NCBI RefSeq assembly: GCF_027891095.1
Contig: NZ_JAQIIO010000002.1
Coordinates: 372,001-436,000, forward strand
DNA length: 64,000 nt
Direction of reading: 5' to 3'
From: Aliiroseovarius salicola
Lineage (GTDB): Bacteria > Pseudomonadota > Alphaproteobacteria > Rhodobacterales > Rhodobacteraceae
Each line of letters starts with the position of its first letter. Within the stretch, counting starts at the first letter, position 1. The notes beneath the pieces are model-generated. The model was not told the origin of the DNA. It made no database searches and saw only the letters and a list, made by a program, of their open reading frames with translations. Below are positions 34,568 to 42,624 of the stretch, in pieces. The position numbers and the translations under genes were made by a program.

Positions 34568-36001
34568 ATGCAGATGCCAAGACCGGATCCAGCCATTTTG
34601 TCCCGCAAAACTCAGGTTGTTGCGCAGCTACAGAAGGTCTTGTCCGATGGGGTGGTTATTCATGATCCGTTGGAAACCCGAGCTTATGAATGTGATGCGC
34701 TGACAGCCTATAAATGTCCGCCGCTTTGCGTGGTGCTTCCCAAGTCCACCGAAGAAGTGGTTGCCGTGATGAAGATCTGCCACGCCGAAGGCATACCGGT
34801 GGTGCCAAGGGGAGCAGGCACGTCTTTGGCGGGCGGCGCGTTGCCCACCGAAGACAGCGTCATCCTTGGGGTGGCACGCATGAACGATGTGCTGGAAACC
34901 GACTACGACAACCGCTTCATTCGCGTCCAGACGGGGCGTACAAACCTGTCGGTCACAGGGGCGGTTGAAGAAGAGGGCTTTTTCTATGCCCCGGATCCCT
35001 CCTCGCAACTGGCCTGTGCCATTGCGGGCAATATCGCGATGAACTCAGGGGGCGCACATTGCCTGAAATATGGCGTCACCACCAACAACCTTCTTGGGGT
35101 GAAAATGGTTCTGGCGGATGGGGAGGTGGTTGAGATCGGCGGGGCGCATTTGGATGCAGGTGGGCTGGACCTTCTTGGTCTGATCTGCGGATCCGAAGGC
35201 CAGTTGGGCATCGTGACAGAGGCGACACTGCGTATCCTTGCCAGCCCGGAAGGCGCTCGCCCCGTGTTGATTGGGTTCAACAGCAATGAGGTGGCCGGGC
35301 AATGCGTGTCAGATATCATCAAATCCGGTATCCTTCCGGTGGCAATCGAATTCATGGACCGCCCCTGCATTCGTGCCACCGAAGCCTTTGCCGGTGCGGG
35401 ATACCCGGATTGCGAAGCACTATTGATCATTGAGGTGGAAGGATCTGTAGCAGAAATAGACGAACAGCTTGGGCGGATCATTGAGATCGCCAAGGCCCAT
35501 GATCCGGTGGAGATACGCGAAAGCGCATCGCCTGAGGAAAGTGCCAAGATTTGGCTTGGCCGGAAATCCGCCTTTGGCGCGATGGGGCAGATCAACGATT
35601 ACATGTGCCTTGATGGCACGATCCCAGTTAGTGAATTACCTCATGTTCTCAAACGGATAGGAGAGATGAGCGCGCAATATGGGCTGGATGTGGGAAATGT
35701 GTTTCACGCGGGTGACGGAAATATGCATCCACTCATCCTGTTTGATGCCAACAAGCCGGGGGATCTTGAGAAATGCGAGGCCTTTGGGGCAGACATTCTT
35801 AAGCTCTGCGTCGAGGTCGGGGGCTGCCTGACCGGAGAGCATGGTGTGGGGGTCGAAAAGCGAGATCTGATGGGCACGCAATACACGCCAGAAGATCTGG
35901 AAGCGCAGTTGCAAATCAAGGACGTGTTTGACCCAAGTTGGATTTTGAACCCGGCGAAAGTGTTTCCTCTTGAAGCGACAGAAACCCGGCGAACGGAATA
36001 G
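34568..36001 (+). CDS. glcD: Glycolate oxidase/dehydrogenase subunit GlcD (FAD-binding)
   Basis: GlcD is the FAD-containing catalytic subunit that oxidises glycolate to glyoxylate and feeds electrons to the respiratory chain. It has 477 aa: the FAD_binding_4 domain (about 35-215, PRGAGTSLAGGALP, SGGAHCLKYGVTTNN) and the C-terminal oxidase domain with HAGDGNMHPLI and GCLTGEHGVGVEK. The frame extends upstream to a TTG at 34511, but the ATG at 34568 gives the family length. It is the first gene of glcDEF. Confidence 0.95.
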   Translation: MQMPRPDPAILSRKTQVVAQLQKVLSDGVVIHDPLETRAYECDALTAYKCPPLCVVLPKSTEEVVAVMKICHAEGIPVVPRGAGTSLAGGALPTEDSVILGVARMNDVLETDYDNRFIRVQTGRTNLSVTGAVEEEGFFYAPDPSSQLACAIAGNIAMNSGGAHCLKYGVTTNNLLGVKMVLADGEVVEIGGAHLDAGGLDLLGLICGSEGQLGIVTEATLRILASPEGARPVLIGFNSNEVAGQCVSDIIKSGILPVAIEFMDRPCIRATEAFAGAGYPDCEALLIIEVEGSVAEIDEQLGRIIEIAKAHDPVEIRESASPEESAKIWLGRKSAFGAMGQINDYMCLDGTIPVSELPHVLKRIGEMSAQYGLDVGNVFHAGDGNMHPLILFDANKPGDLEKCEAFGADILKLCVEVGGCLTGEHGVGVEKRDLMGTQYTPEDLEAQLQIKDVFDPSWILNPAKVFPLEATETRRTE

Positions 36002-36060
36002 GGGCTTTGCCCCTCGCGCCGGACGGTGCTCACCCCAGGATATTTATGGCCAGAAGAAAA
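36001..36060 (+). repeat. Dispersed intergenic repeat, copy 3, supplying the glcE ribosome binding site
   Basis: GGGGC-TTT-GCCCC hairpin (36001-36013) then GGATATTTATGGCCAGAAG from 36038. The AGAAGAAA falls directly before the glcE start codon. The hairpin-plus-core architecture matches copies 1 and 4. Confidence 0.65.
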
Positions 36061-37280
36061 TGATGAGACCTGAGAGTGAAATAGAATTGGCGGAGCTGGT
36101 CGCAGATGCGACTGGCCCTATGCGCATTCAAGGTGGCGGCACGCGGCAGATCGGTGCTCCGGTCGATGGCGAAGTTCTGTCCGTGGCGGGGTTATCCGGA
36201 GTGACACTTTATGAGCCGGGGGCGTTGACGCTGGTTGCCAAAGCCGGAACCCCGGTGGAGGAGATTGAGGCATTGCTGGCCGAGAATGACCAGATGCTGG
36301 GTTTTGAGCCAATGGATCATCGTCGGTTGTTGGGGACCAGCGGCACTCCGACGATTGGCGGGGTTATTGCGGGAAATGTGTCTGGTCCGCGCCGGTTGTC
36401 GTCGGTCGGGGCTTGTCGTGATAGTCTGCTTGGCGTGCGATTTGTTGATGGGGCCGGGCGCATCCTGAAAAACGGCGGTCGCGTGATGAAAAACGTGACC
36501 GGCTATGATCTGGTAAAATTGATGGCTGGAAGTCGCGGCACACTTGGTGTGTTGACCGAGGTCAGCCTGAAAGTGCTGCCACGCCCTGAAGCTGTTGCGA
36601 CATTGAGCTTTGAGGGTCTTGATCCCGGTCTGGCGGTTCCACTTATGTCCAAGGCGCTTGGGTCCCCCTATGATGTGACGGGGGCGTATTTTGGCCCGTA
36701 TCATTACCAGGCACCGCGGCATTTGCATCTTCGGCTTGAAGGCAGCTCTGCGTCGGTCAAATATCGCGCAGATGCGTTGGCGGGATTGCTGTCTGGTTTC
36801 GGCGCTGCGCGGATCGAACGCGATCCTGACGCATCCCAACAGTTGTGGCGTGATATCCGGGATATGACGCATCTGGCTGAAATGCCCTTTGTGACGCGCA
36901 GCTCGATCAAACCCGGAGCAGCGCCCGCGTTTGTGGAATCCATTTCTCAGGTCTGGGCGGCCACACATTACCTTGATTGGGGGGGCGGTCTGATCTGGAC
37001 AGCCGCAAGTGAGGAAGACCTGTGCAAGAACGCAAAAAATGACAGGGGGGATTCCTCTGAGGATGAATTGACGCGCGGCGCCAAGGCTTTGATTGCGGCA
37101 ATGCATGAGGCAATGAGCTTTGAAGATGGGCACACGACTTTGATCAAGGCCGACGAGCGCGTCAGGCGGGAAATGCCATCATTCCAGCCGCGCCATTCGG
37201 TTGTGGCGTCGCTCGAACTGGGGCTGCGACAGAAGTTTGACCCACGCGGAATTTTGAACCCCGGCTTGATGGGAGCCTGA
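36060..37280 (+). CDS. glcE: Glycolate oxidase subunit GlcE (FAD-binding)
   Basis: GlcE is the second flavin subunit, shorter than GlcD. It has 406 aa with an FAD_binding_4 N-terminal domain (MRIQGGGTRQIG, GTSGTPTIGGVIAGNVSGPRR, LMAGSRGTLGVLTEVSLKV) and a shorter C-terminal part. Two adjacent ATGs (36060 and 36063) are possible starts, both behind the repeat-derived AGAAGAA. It is separated from glcD by the repeat and joined to glcF by 4 bp. Confidence 0.93.
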   Translation: MMRPESEIELAELVADATGPMRIQGGGTRQIGAPVDGEVLSVAGLSGVTLYEPGALTLVAKAGTPVEEIEALLAENDQMLGFEPMDHRRLLGTSGTPTIGGVIAGNVSGPRRLSSVGACRDSLLGVRFVDGAGRILKNGGRVMKNVTGYDLVKLMAGSRGTLGVLTEVSLKVLPRPEAVATLSFEGLDPGLAVPLMSKALGSPYDVTGAYFGPYHYQAPRHLHLRLEGSSASVKYRADALAGLLSGFGAARIERDPDASQQLWRDIRDMTHLAEMPFVTRSSIKPGAAPAFVESISQVWAATHYLDWGGGLIWTAASEEDLCKNAKNDRGDSSEDELTRGAKALIAAMHEAMSFEDGHTTLIKADERVRREMPSFQPRHSVVASLELGLRQKFDPRGILNPGLMGA

Positions 37281-37284
37281 GCAG

Positions 37285-38571
37285 ATGCAAACTCACTTTT
37301 CCGAAGAGCAGTTGAAAGATCCGGCCCTCCATCGAGCCAACGAAATCCTGCGATCCTGCGTGCATTGCGGATTTTGTACCGCGACCTGCCCAACCTATCA
37401 GGTGCTGGGGGATGAGTTGGATAGCCCGCGCGGGCGGATCTACATGATCAAGGATATGCTTGAGGCGGGGCGACCTGCCGACACGAAAACGGTTGAGCAT
37501 GTGGACCGTTGCCTGTCCTGTCTTGCCTGCATGACCACTTGTCCATCCGGGGTGCACTATATGCATCTGGTTGATCACGCACGGGCGCACATCGAGGCCA
37601 CTTACAAACGCCCTTTGATGGATCGGCTTTTGCGCTGGACACTGGCGCGGATCATTCCATTTCCGCAGCGGTTTCGCGCGGCTCTGAGGCTGGCCAGATT
37701 TGCACGCCCCTTGCGCCGTTTCATGCCTGATCCACGCCTGAAAGCAATGCTGGAAATGGCCCCGCCAAAGCTTCCACGCCCTTCCAAGAACGATCTGGCT
37801 CAGGTTTTCCCAGCCAAGGGAGCGCGAAAAAAACGGGTGGCCCTGCTGACCGGTTGTGCGCAAAAGGCGCTTGATACCAACATCAACGATGCCACCATTC
37901 GTCTCTTGACCCGGTTGGGGTGTGAAGTCGTCATTGCGCGGGGAATGGGCTGTTGCGGGGCGCTGACGCACCACATGGGGAAGGTGGATGAAAGCCATGC
38001 ACAGGCTGCCGCCAATATCAACGCCTGGACACGCGAACTGCGTGGTGACGGGCTTGATGTCATCGCGATCAACACGTCTGGTTGCGGGACAACGGTGAAA
38101 GATTACGGGTTCATGTTCCGCAATGACCCGCTTGCCGAAGACGCTGCGAAAGTATCGGAACTGGCGATGGATATCAGCGAGCTTCTCATGACGCTGGAAC
38201 TGCCTGAGGGGCAGATGGGGCAGCGCGTTGCCTATCACGCGGCGTGTTCGTTGCAGCATGGCCAGCAGATTAAAACTCATCCGAAGACCCTGTTAAAGCG
38301 CGTTGGGTTTGAGGTGGTGGAGCCGACGGATGCTCATCTTTGTTGCGGGTCTGCCGGGACCTATAATTTGATGCAGCCGGAAATCTCAGCAGAATTGAAG
38401 CGCCGGAAGGTGGTAACGCTGGAAGCCAAGACGCCCGAGATCATTGCCGCTGGGAATATCGGCTGCATGATGCAAATTGGCTCGGGCACAGATCTGCCAA
38501 TTGTTCATACGGTTGAGCTGATTGACTGGGCAACTGGTGGGCCGCAGCCGCAAAAATTAAGGGGCGATTAA
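37285..38571 (+). CDS. glcF: Glycolate oxidase iron-sulfur subunit GlcF
   Basis: GlcF passes electrons from the flavin subunits to the quinone pool. It has 428 aa and two [4Fe-4S] motifs, CVHCGFCTATCPTYQ (about 28-42) and CLSCLACMTTCPSGV (about 76-90). Two C-terminal CCG domains follow (GMGCCGALTHHMG, LCCGSAGTYN). The end of the operon has no clear terminator. With glcD and glcE it is a complete glycolate oxidase. Confidence 0.95.
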   Translation: MQTHFSEEQLKDPALHRANEILRSCVHCGFCTATCPTYQVLGDELDSPRGRIYMIKDMLEAGRPADTKTVEHVDRCLSCLACMTTCPSGVHYMHLVDHARAHIEATYKRPLMDRLLRWTLARIIPFPQRFRAALRLARFARPLRRFMPDPRLKAMLEMAPPKLPRPSKNDLAQVFPAKGARKKRVALLTGCAQKALDTNINDATIRLLTRLGCEVVIARGMGCCGALTHHMGKVDESHAQAAANINAWTRELRGDGLDVIAINTSGCGTTVKDYGFMFRNDPLAEDAAKVSELAMDISELLMTLELPEGQMGQRVAYHAACSLQHGQQIKTHPKTLLKRVGFEVVEPTDAHLCCGSAGTYNLMQPEISAELKRRKVVTLEAKTPEIIAAGNIGCMMQIGSGTDLPIVHTVELIDWATGGPQPQKLRGD

Positions 38572-38665
38572 AGGCCTGTTCACCTTTTTTCGTTTGCCTG
38601 CCCCAAATTTGCCCCTAAGCTGCGGCATATAGAGGGTAGGAATGCCCCGGCATTGAGGCAGAAAC

Positions 38666-39493
38666 ATGAGACTACTTATCGCGTTCTTTGCGGCCATCCT
38701 GTGGCTAACAGGTCCGTTGGGAGCATCTGATCCGTCCCCGTTGCGCAAGCTCATGACCGGCGATGACAGCCGGGGTTGGGAAGGTGTGGGGCGTTTGAAT
38801 ATGGGCGGAGAGAGTTTCTGCACAGGGGCGCTGATTGCGGATAACCTCGTGCTGACGGCAGGACATTGCATGTTCGACAAGTCCAGCGGTCAGCAATACG
38901 ACGCCACCGAGATCGAGTTCCTTGCCGGATGGCGCAATGGTCGTGCCTCGGCCTATCGCGGAGTTAAGCGCGCGGTGGTACATCCGGAATTTACCTTTGA
39001 TGGTCTAAACGATGCGACAAGAGTGGTGAACGATCTGGCGCTGCTTGAGCTTGATCAGCCGATCCGAAAACATTCCGTCAAACCCTTCGCCACATTCCAT
39101 CGCCCCCGAAAAGGGGCAGAAGTGGGCGTTGTGTCTTATGCCCATGATCGCGCTGAAAGCCCCGCTTTACAGGAAACCTGCAAGGTTCTGGCCCGTCAAT
39201 CCGGCGTATTGGTGTTGTCATGCGAAGTCGATTACGGATCTTCTGGTGCTCCGGTATTTGTGCTGGAACAGGGGGAGGCTAGGATCGTTTCTGTCGTGTC
39301 AGCCAAGGCAATGGTTCGCGATATTCCCGTGTCACTGGGTACCGGTCTTGAAACACCACTTGCAGAACTCAAATCCATTCTTGCTTCGGGAGATGGTGTG
39401 TTTCAAAGCGTGCGCCCCACAGCGCAGGTGCCCGTGCGCCGAATTCAGATCGAGAGCGCTCGCGGCAGCGGCGCCAAATTTGTGCGTCCCTGA
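38666..39493 (+). CDS. Secreted trypsin-like serine protease
   Basis: The protein (275 aa) has a signal peptide (about 1-20) and the chymotrypsin-fold triad: His in LTAGHCMF, Asp in NDLALLELDQPI and Ser in VDYGSSGAPVFV. The active-site motif GSSGAP replaces the common GDSGGP, so the oxyanion loop differs but Ser and both glycine/alanine positions are kept. Two Cys pairs are probable disulfides. The C-terminus is a basic tail. Its target is unknown. Confidence 0.9.
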   Translation: MRLLIAFFAAILWLTGPLGASDPSPLRKLMTGDDSRGWEGVGRLNMGGESFCTGALIADNLVLTAGHCMFDKSSGQQYDATEIEFLAGWRNGRASAYRGVKRAVVHPEFTFDGLNDATRVVNDLALLELDQPIRKHSVKPFATFHRPRKGAEVGVVSYAHDRAESPALQETCKVLARQSGVLVLSCEVDYGSSGAPVFVLEQGEARIVSVVSAKAMVRDIPVSLGTGLETPLAELKSILASGDGVFQSVRPTAQVPVRRIQIESARGSGAKFVRP

Positions 39494-39508
39494 TCATACA
39501 TTCCACCT

Positions 39509-39536
39509 CTTGAACCCCTAAAATTTGCGCATACAT
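39509..39536 (+). promoter_or_regulatory. Possible RpoH-type heat-shock promoter of hsp20
   Basis: CTTGAAC at 39509-39515 is followed 14 bp later by CATACAT (39530-39536). The C-TTGAA box resembles alphaproteobacterial RpoH -35 elements, and heat-shock control is expected for Hsp20. The -10 match is only partial. It lies about 90 bp before the start codon, leaving room for a structured leader. Confidence 0.4.
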
Positions 39537-39545
39537 CCTCATTAC

Positions 39546-39625
39546 GGGTGCCGCCTGGCGGGCCCTAAACACTGCCTGTCCCATGAGGGAAGGCCCAACA
39601 TATTGTCGCTTTTAGGAGGACACCC
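39546..39625 (+). promoter_or_regulatory. Structured hsp20 leader masking the RBS; candidate RNA thermometer
   Basis: GGGTGCCGCCT (39546-39556) can pair with AGGAGGACACCC (39614-39625), which holds the ribosome binding site. That gives ten pairs with a bulged A and one G-A mismatch. An inner hairpin (39574-39594) forms GCC-TG-TCCC-ATGA-GGGA-A-GGC. Pairing of the RBS with flaws in the helix is the design of ROSE-type thermometers, which commonly precede alphaproteobacterial hsp20 genes. This is predicted by eye only. Confidence 0.5.
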
Positions 39626-40081
39626 ATGCGTAATTTTGACCTGTCACCCCTTTACCGTGCCACTGTCGGTTTTGACCAGATTGCCGATTTGATGGACCGG
39701 GTTCTGACCAACGATGTCAGCCGTGACAGTTACCCCCCTTATAACATTGAAAAAACTGACGATGATGCCTGGCGCATCTCGATTGCTGTTGCCGGATTCG
39801 CAGAGGATGAACTGAATGTTGAGGTCAAGGAAAATGCCCTCTTCATCACAGCCAAGAAAGCACCGGAAGACGGCAACCGTACCTATCTGCATCGCGGTAT
39901 CGCGACCCGCGCCTTCGAGCGCCGCTTCCATTTGGCCGAACATGTCCGCGTGAGCGGTGCCAGCCACGAACTTGGCATGTTGCATCTCGATCTGACCCGT
40001 GAAGTGCCTGAAGCACTGAAACCGCGTCGGATCGAGATCAATGGTCCCAAGGCTGTGGAAAGCAAGGCTGTTGAGGTCTGA
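39626..40081 (+). CDS. Small heat-shock protein Hsp20/IbpA family
   Basis: This cytosolic holdase chaperone binds unfolding proteins. It has 151 aa with an alpha-crystallin domain at about 30-130 (NIEKTDDDAWRISIAVAGF, NRTYLHRGIATRAFERRF) and a C-terminal tail carrying the IEIN segment in place of the usual IxI motif. The ribosome binding site AGGAGG is strong but can be paired in the leader. It has its own predicted promoter. Confidence 0.95.
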   Translation: MRNFDLSPLYRATVGFDQIADLMDRVLTNDVSRDSYPPYNIEKTDDDAWRISIAVAGFAEDELNVEVKENALFITAKKAPEDGNRTYLHRGIATRAFERRFHLAEHVRVSGASHELGMLHLDLTREVPEALKPRRIEINGPKAVESKAVEV

Positions 40082-40144
40082 TCCTCAGCTGATCTGAAAT
40101 AAAGTTGCGGGCGTCGAAGTTCGGGGAACGAGCTATTTAGCGGT

Positions 40145-40702
40145 TTAATTTCCGTAGTCTGACAAAGCTTTGATGTCGATCGTTTCCAGGACCGGAATCA
40201 TAACATCCGACGCCGCCCCTTCGGCCTGGATCAGGATCCGATTGTTGATCACACCGGAGAGCTCTCCGTCCTGATCCAGGTATTTCATTCGGCCAACGCG
40301 CTGGAGCTTCATGCCCAGCAGTCCGGCATTCCCCATCATGCCGGCAAGAGCGCCGACCATCGGATTGTCTGCCATGATGACGATAGAAAATGAGTCACTT
40401 CCCATAGTATAGGTGGCTTCTGCCCCCGCGCCGCCACCAAGAAAACCCATCCCGGCGGTCATCTCTGTCGAGATCTCACGGCTCCATCCGTCGGGCGCAT
40501 CTGGCAGGAATTTAGCAAGTGATGCGGTGTTTTGGGATTGGATGAGCTGCTTGGCATATTCCAACTCTTCCAGCGCATATTTCAGATCCCCTTCGCCATA
40601 GGCCGTGATGGCACTTTCCAACGTATCTGTGACATCATCTGCCTGTGCGGCGACAGGTGACAGTGCCACGACAATGCAGACAATCTTGGCAAAATATTTC
40701 AT
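40145..40702 (-). CDS. Exported hypothetical protein
   Basis: The product (185 aa) has a signal peptide (about 1-22, ends AAQADD). A helical N-terminal half (DTLESAITAYGEGDLKYALEELEYAKQLIQ) suggests a tetratricopeptide-like or coiled segment. A Gly/Met-rich middle (TAGMGFLGGGAGAEATY) and a beta-rich C-terminus follow. No family is recognised. It lies upstream of no clear partner and may be a lone periplasmic protein. Confidence 0.75.
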   Translation of the reverse strand: MKYFAKIVCIVVALSPVAAQADDVTDTLESAITAYGEGDLKYALEELEYAKQLIQSQNTASLAKFLPDAPDGWSREISTEMTAGMGFLGGGAGAEATYTMGSDSFSIVIMADNPMVGALAGMMGNAGLLGMKLQRVGRMKYLDQDGELSGVINNRILIQAEGAASDVMIPVLETIDIKALSDYGN

Positions 40703-40725
40703 TTCAACCTCAATTTGTTTGGCGT

Positions 40726-41736
40726 CTATTTATGTGAGCCGAATCGACTGGCCCATGTTGGGAGTGTATCACTCGTGTCTGCGGTGGCTGAATAAACCCC
40801 TCGCGCAATGGCCCGCGCGAGACAGATTGACGCCGCATGTCCCAGCCGAAGCGCATCAAAATCTCCTGAGGGCAGGGGAATCTTCCCAGTTGAGGCAGCA
40901 AAAACCAGATCGCCGTCAAACGGTGTGTGACTGGGGTGGATTGCACGGGTCATCCCATCATGGGCAGCGGTTGCCAGACGCGTGGCCTGGGCCTGCGTCA
41001 AATCCGCATCCGTTGCTATGATGGCAATGGTCGTGTTCTCACCCAACCCCGCTTCGGGTCGTGGTTCTTCGGTCGGATCATGCCTGCCGATGCCAAGGGC
41101 CCCAAACTCGCCCTGCATCTCCCAAGGCGCGGCCCAGAACTCTGGCCCGTCTCCCATGGTCACCGCGCCAAGCGCATTCACGGCCACCAAAGCGCCTACG
41201 GTAATCCCACTTTCCAATACAACAGAGGCCGACCCAAGCCCTCCCTTGAGGGCGACACCCGCCGCCTTGCCCACCGTTGCGCCGCAGCCAGCTCCGACTG
41301 AGCCGAGCATGAATTCCTCTGACGCAGCCTTCAATGCTGCCCGTCCGAGCTTTTTATACGGGTTGTCGCTCCACCCCTTGTTGCCGCCATTCAGCAGATC
41401 AAACAGGATGGCGCCCGGCACAATCGGCACGCGATGATCACCCACCTGAAATCCACGCCCCTTGTCGCGCAACCCATCCACTACGCCTGAAGCCGCATCC
41501 AGACCAAAGGCAGATCCCCCAGACAAAACAAGCGCATCCACCTGCTGTACCAGCTTGTCCGGTGCCAGAAGGTCTGTTTCTCGCGTGCCGGGGGCACCCC
41601 CCATCACAGACACGGCCGCCGTGAATGGGACATCCCCCAGAAGTACGGTCGTTCCAGTCTTGATGTCATGATCCTCGGCATTGCCAACGCGCAATCCCGC
41701 CACATCGGTGATCAAGTTCCGCGTTCCCGGTGTCAT
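40726..41736 (-). CDS. P1-family peptidase (DmpA/BapA-type Ntn-hydrolase fold)
   Basis: The enzyme has 336 aa. The family opens NLITDVAGLRVGNAEDHDIKTGTTVL and has the self-processing region GSVGAGCGATVGKAAGVALKG in the middle. Autocleavage near that loop should expose the nucleophile, but the exact residue (Cys, Thr or Ser) cannot be fixed by eye. Such proteins act as beta-aminopeptidases, amidases or nylon-oligomer hydrolases. The ATG at 41736 sits directly behind the repeat-derived AGAGGAAAG (copy 4). Confidence 0.85.
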   Translation of the reverse strand: MTPGTRNLITDVAGLRVGNAEDHDIKTGTTVLLGDVPFTAAVSVMGGAPGTRETDLLAPDKLVQQVDALVLSGGSAFGLDAASGVVDGLRDKGRGFQVGDHRVPIVPGAILFDLLNGGNKGWSDNPYKKLGRAALKAASEEFMLGSVGAGCGATVGKAAGVALKGGLGSASVVLESGITVGALVAVNALGAVTMGDGPEFWAAPWEMQGEFGALGIGRHDPTEEPRPEAGLGENTTIAIIATDADLTQAQATRLATAAHDGMTRAIHPSHTPFDGDLVFAASTGKIPLPSGDFDALRLGHAASICLARAIARGVYSATADTSDTLPTWASRFGSHK

Positions 41737-41740
41737 GTCA

Positions 41741-41793
41741 CTTTCCTCTTGCTGAAAATATCCCATGGGGGTCTGGGGGTGTGAAACCCCCAG
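41741..41793 (-). repeat. Dispersed intergenic repeat, copy 4, supplying the P1 peptidase RBS
   Basis: Minus strand: hairpin CTGGGGGT/ACCCCCAG (41773-41793) followed by GGATATTTTCAGCAAGAGG and AAAG, which is the probable RBS of the next gene. It lies between the SDR stop and the peptidase start. Confidence 0.7.
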
Positions 41794-41799
41794 CTTGCC

Positions 41800-42540
41800 T
41801 CAGATACAGCGCCCGCCATCCACTTCCATTGCAACTCCCGTCACCATGCTCGCTTCATCCGAACACAGGAAACACGCTGCATTGCCCATGTCTTCTGGTG
41901 TGGAAAACCGACCAATCGGGATCGTGGACAGGAATTTTTCTCGCATTTCAGGTGTGTCCTCCCCCATGAAACTTGCCAGAAGCGGTGTGTCACCAGCCAC
42001 AGGGCAGATCGCATTCACCCGCACCCCATAGGGGGCCAGCTCCACGGCCATCGCCTTGGTCGCGGTGATCATCCAACCTTTTGACGCATTATACCAGTTG
42101 AGGTTGGGGCGAGGGCTCAGGCCAGCGGTTGAAGCCACGTTCAGGATGGTTCCCGCTTTGCATGCCTTCATGGCTGGTACGAAAGCGCGGGCCGTCAGAT
42201 AGACGGATTTGGCGTTCACGGCAAACACCCGGTCGAACTCGTCTTCGTCTACCTCTTCCATGGGTTTGGGAAGATGGGTGATCCCGGCATTGTTGACCAC
42301 TATGTCAACGCCGCCCCAGACCAGATTGGCTGCATTGGCCATTTCCTTGACGCTGTCGCTGCGCGATACATCGACCCGTTGGGCGATGCCGCCGATTTCG
42401 TCCGCGATCTTTTCAGCCTGCACGCCATTCAGGTCGGCAACCATCACTTTCGCGCCTTCAGTGGCAAATTTCCGAGCAATTCCTGCACCGAACCCCGAAG
42501 CAGCTCCGGTGACGATGGCACGTTTTCCTTTCAGTCGCAT
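41800..42540 (-). CDS. Short-chain dehydrogenase/reductase
   Basis: The enzyme has 246 aa with the Rossmann motif TGAASGFGAGIA, NNAG (VVNNAGITHLP) and the catalytic Tyr and Lys in WYNASKGW. It is a classical SDR that reduces or oxidises an alcohol/ketone with NAD(P)H. The substrate is not evident. An Asp ending the second beta strand (VADLN) favours NAD(H). It is 63 bp upstream of the P1 peptidase on the same strand, and the repeat between them may end or separate transcripts. Confidence 0.93.
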   Translation of the reverse strand: MRLKGKRAIVTGAASGFGAGIARKFATEGAKVMVADLNGVQAEKIADEIGGIAQRVDVSRSDSVKEMANAANLVWGGVDIVVNNAGITHLPKPMEEVDEDEFDRVFAVNAKSVYLTARAFVPAMKACKAGTILNVASTAGLSPRPNLNWYNASKGWMITATKAMAVELAPYGVRVNAICPVAGDTPLLASFMGEDTPEMREKFLSTIPIGRFSTPEDMGNAACFLCSDEASMVTGVAMEVDGGRCI

Positions 42541-42624
42541 CGGGTGTCCTCTTCTGCGCCGAATTTGCGCAATGTTTCAATTCGTTGCCCTCAACCTGCG
42601 CCTGTCTTGCCAGCAATGCAAGGT

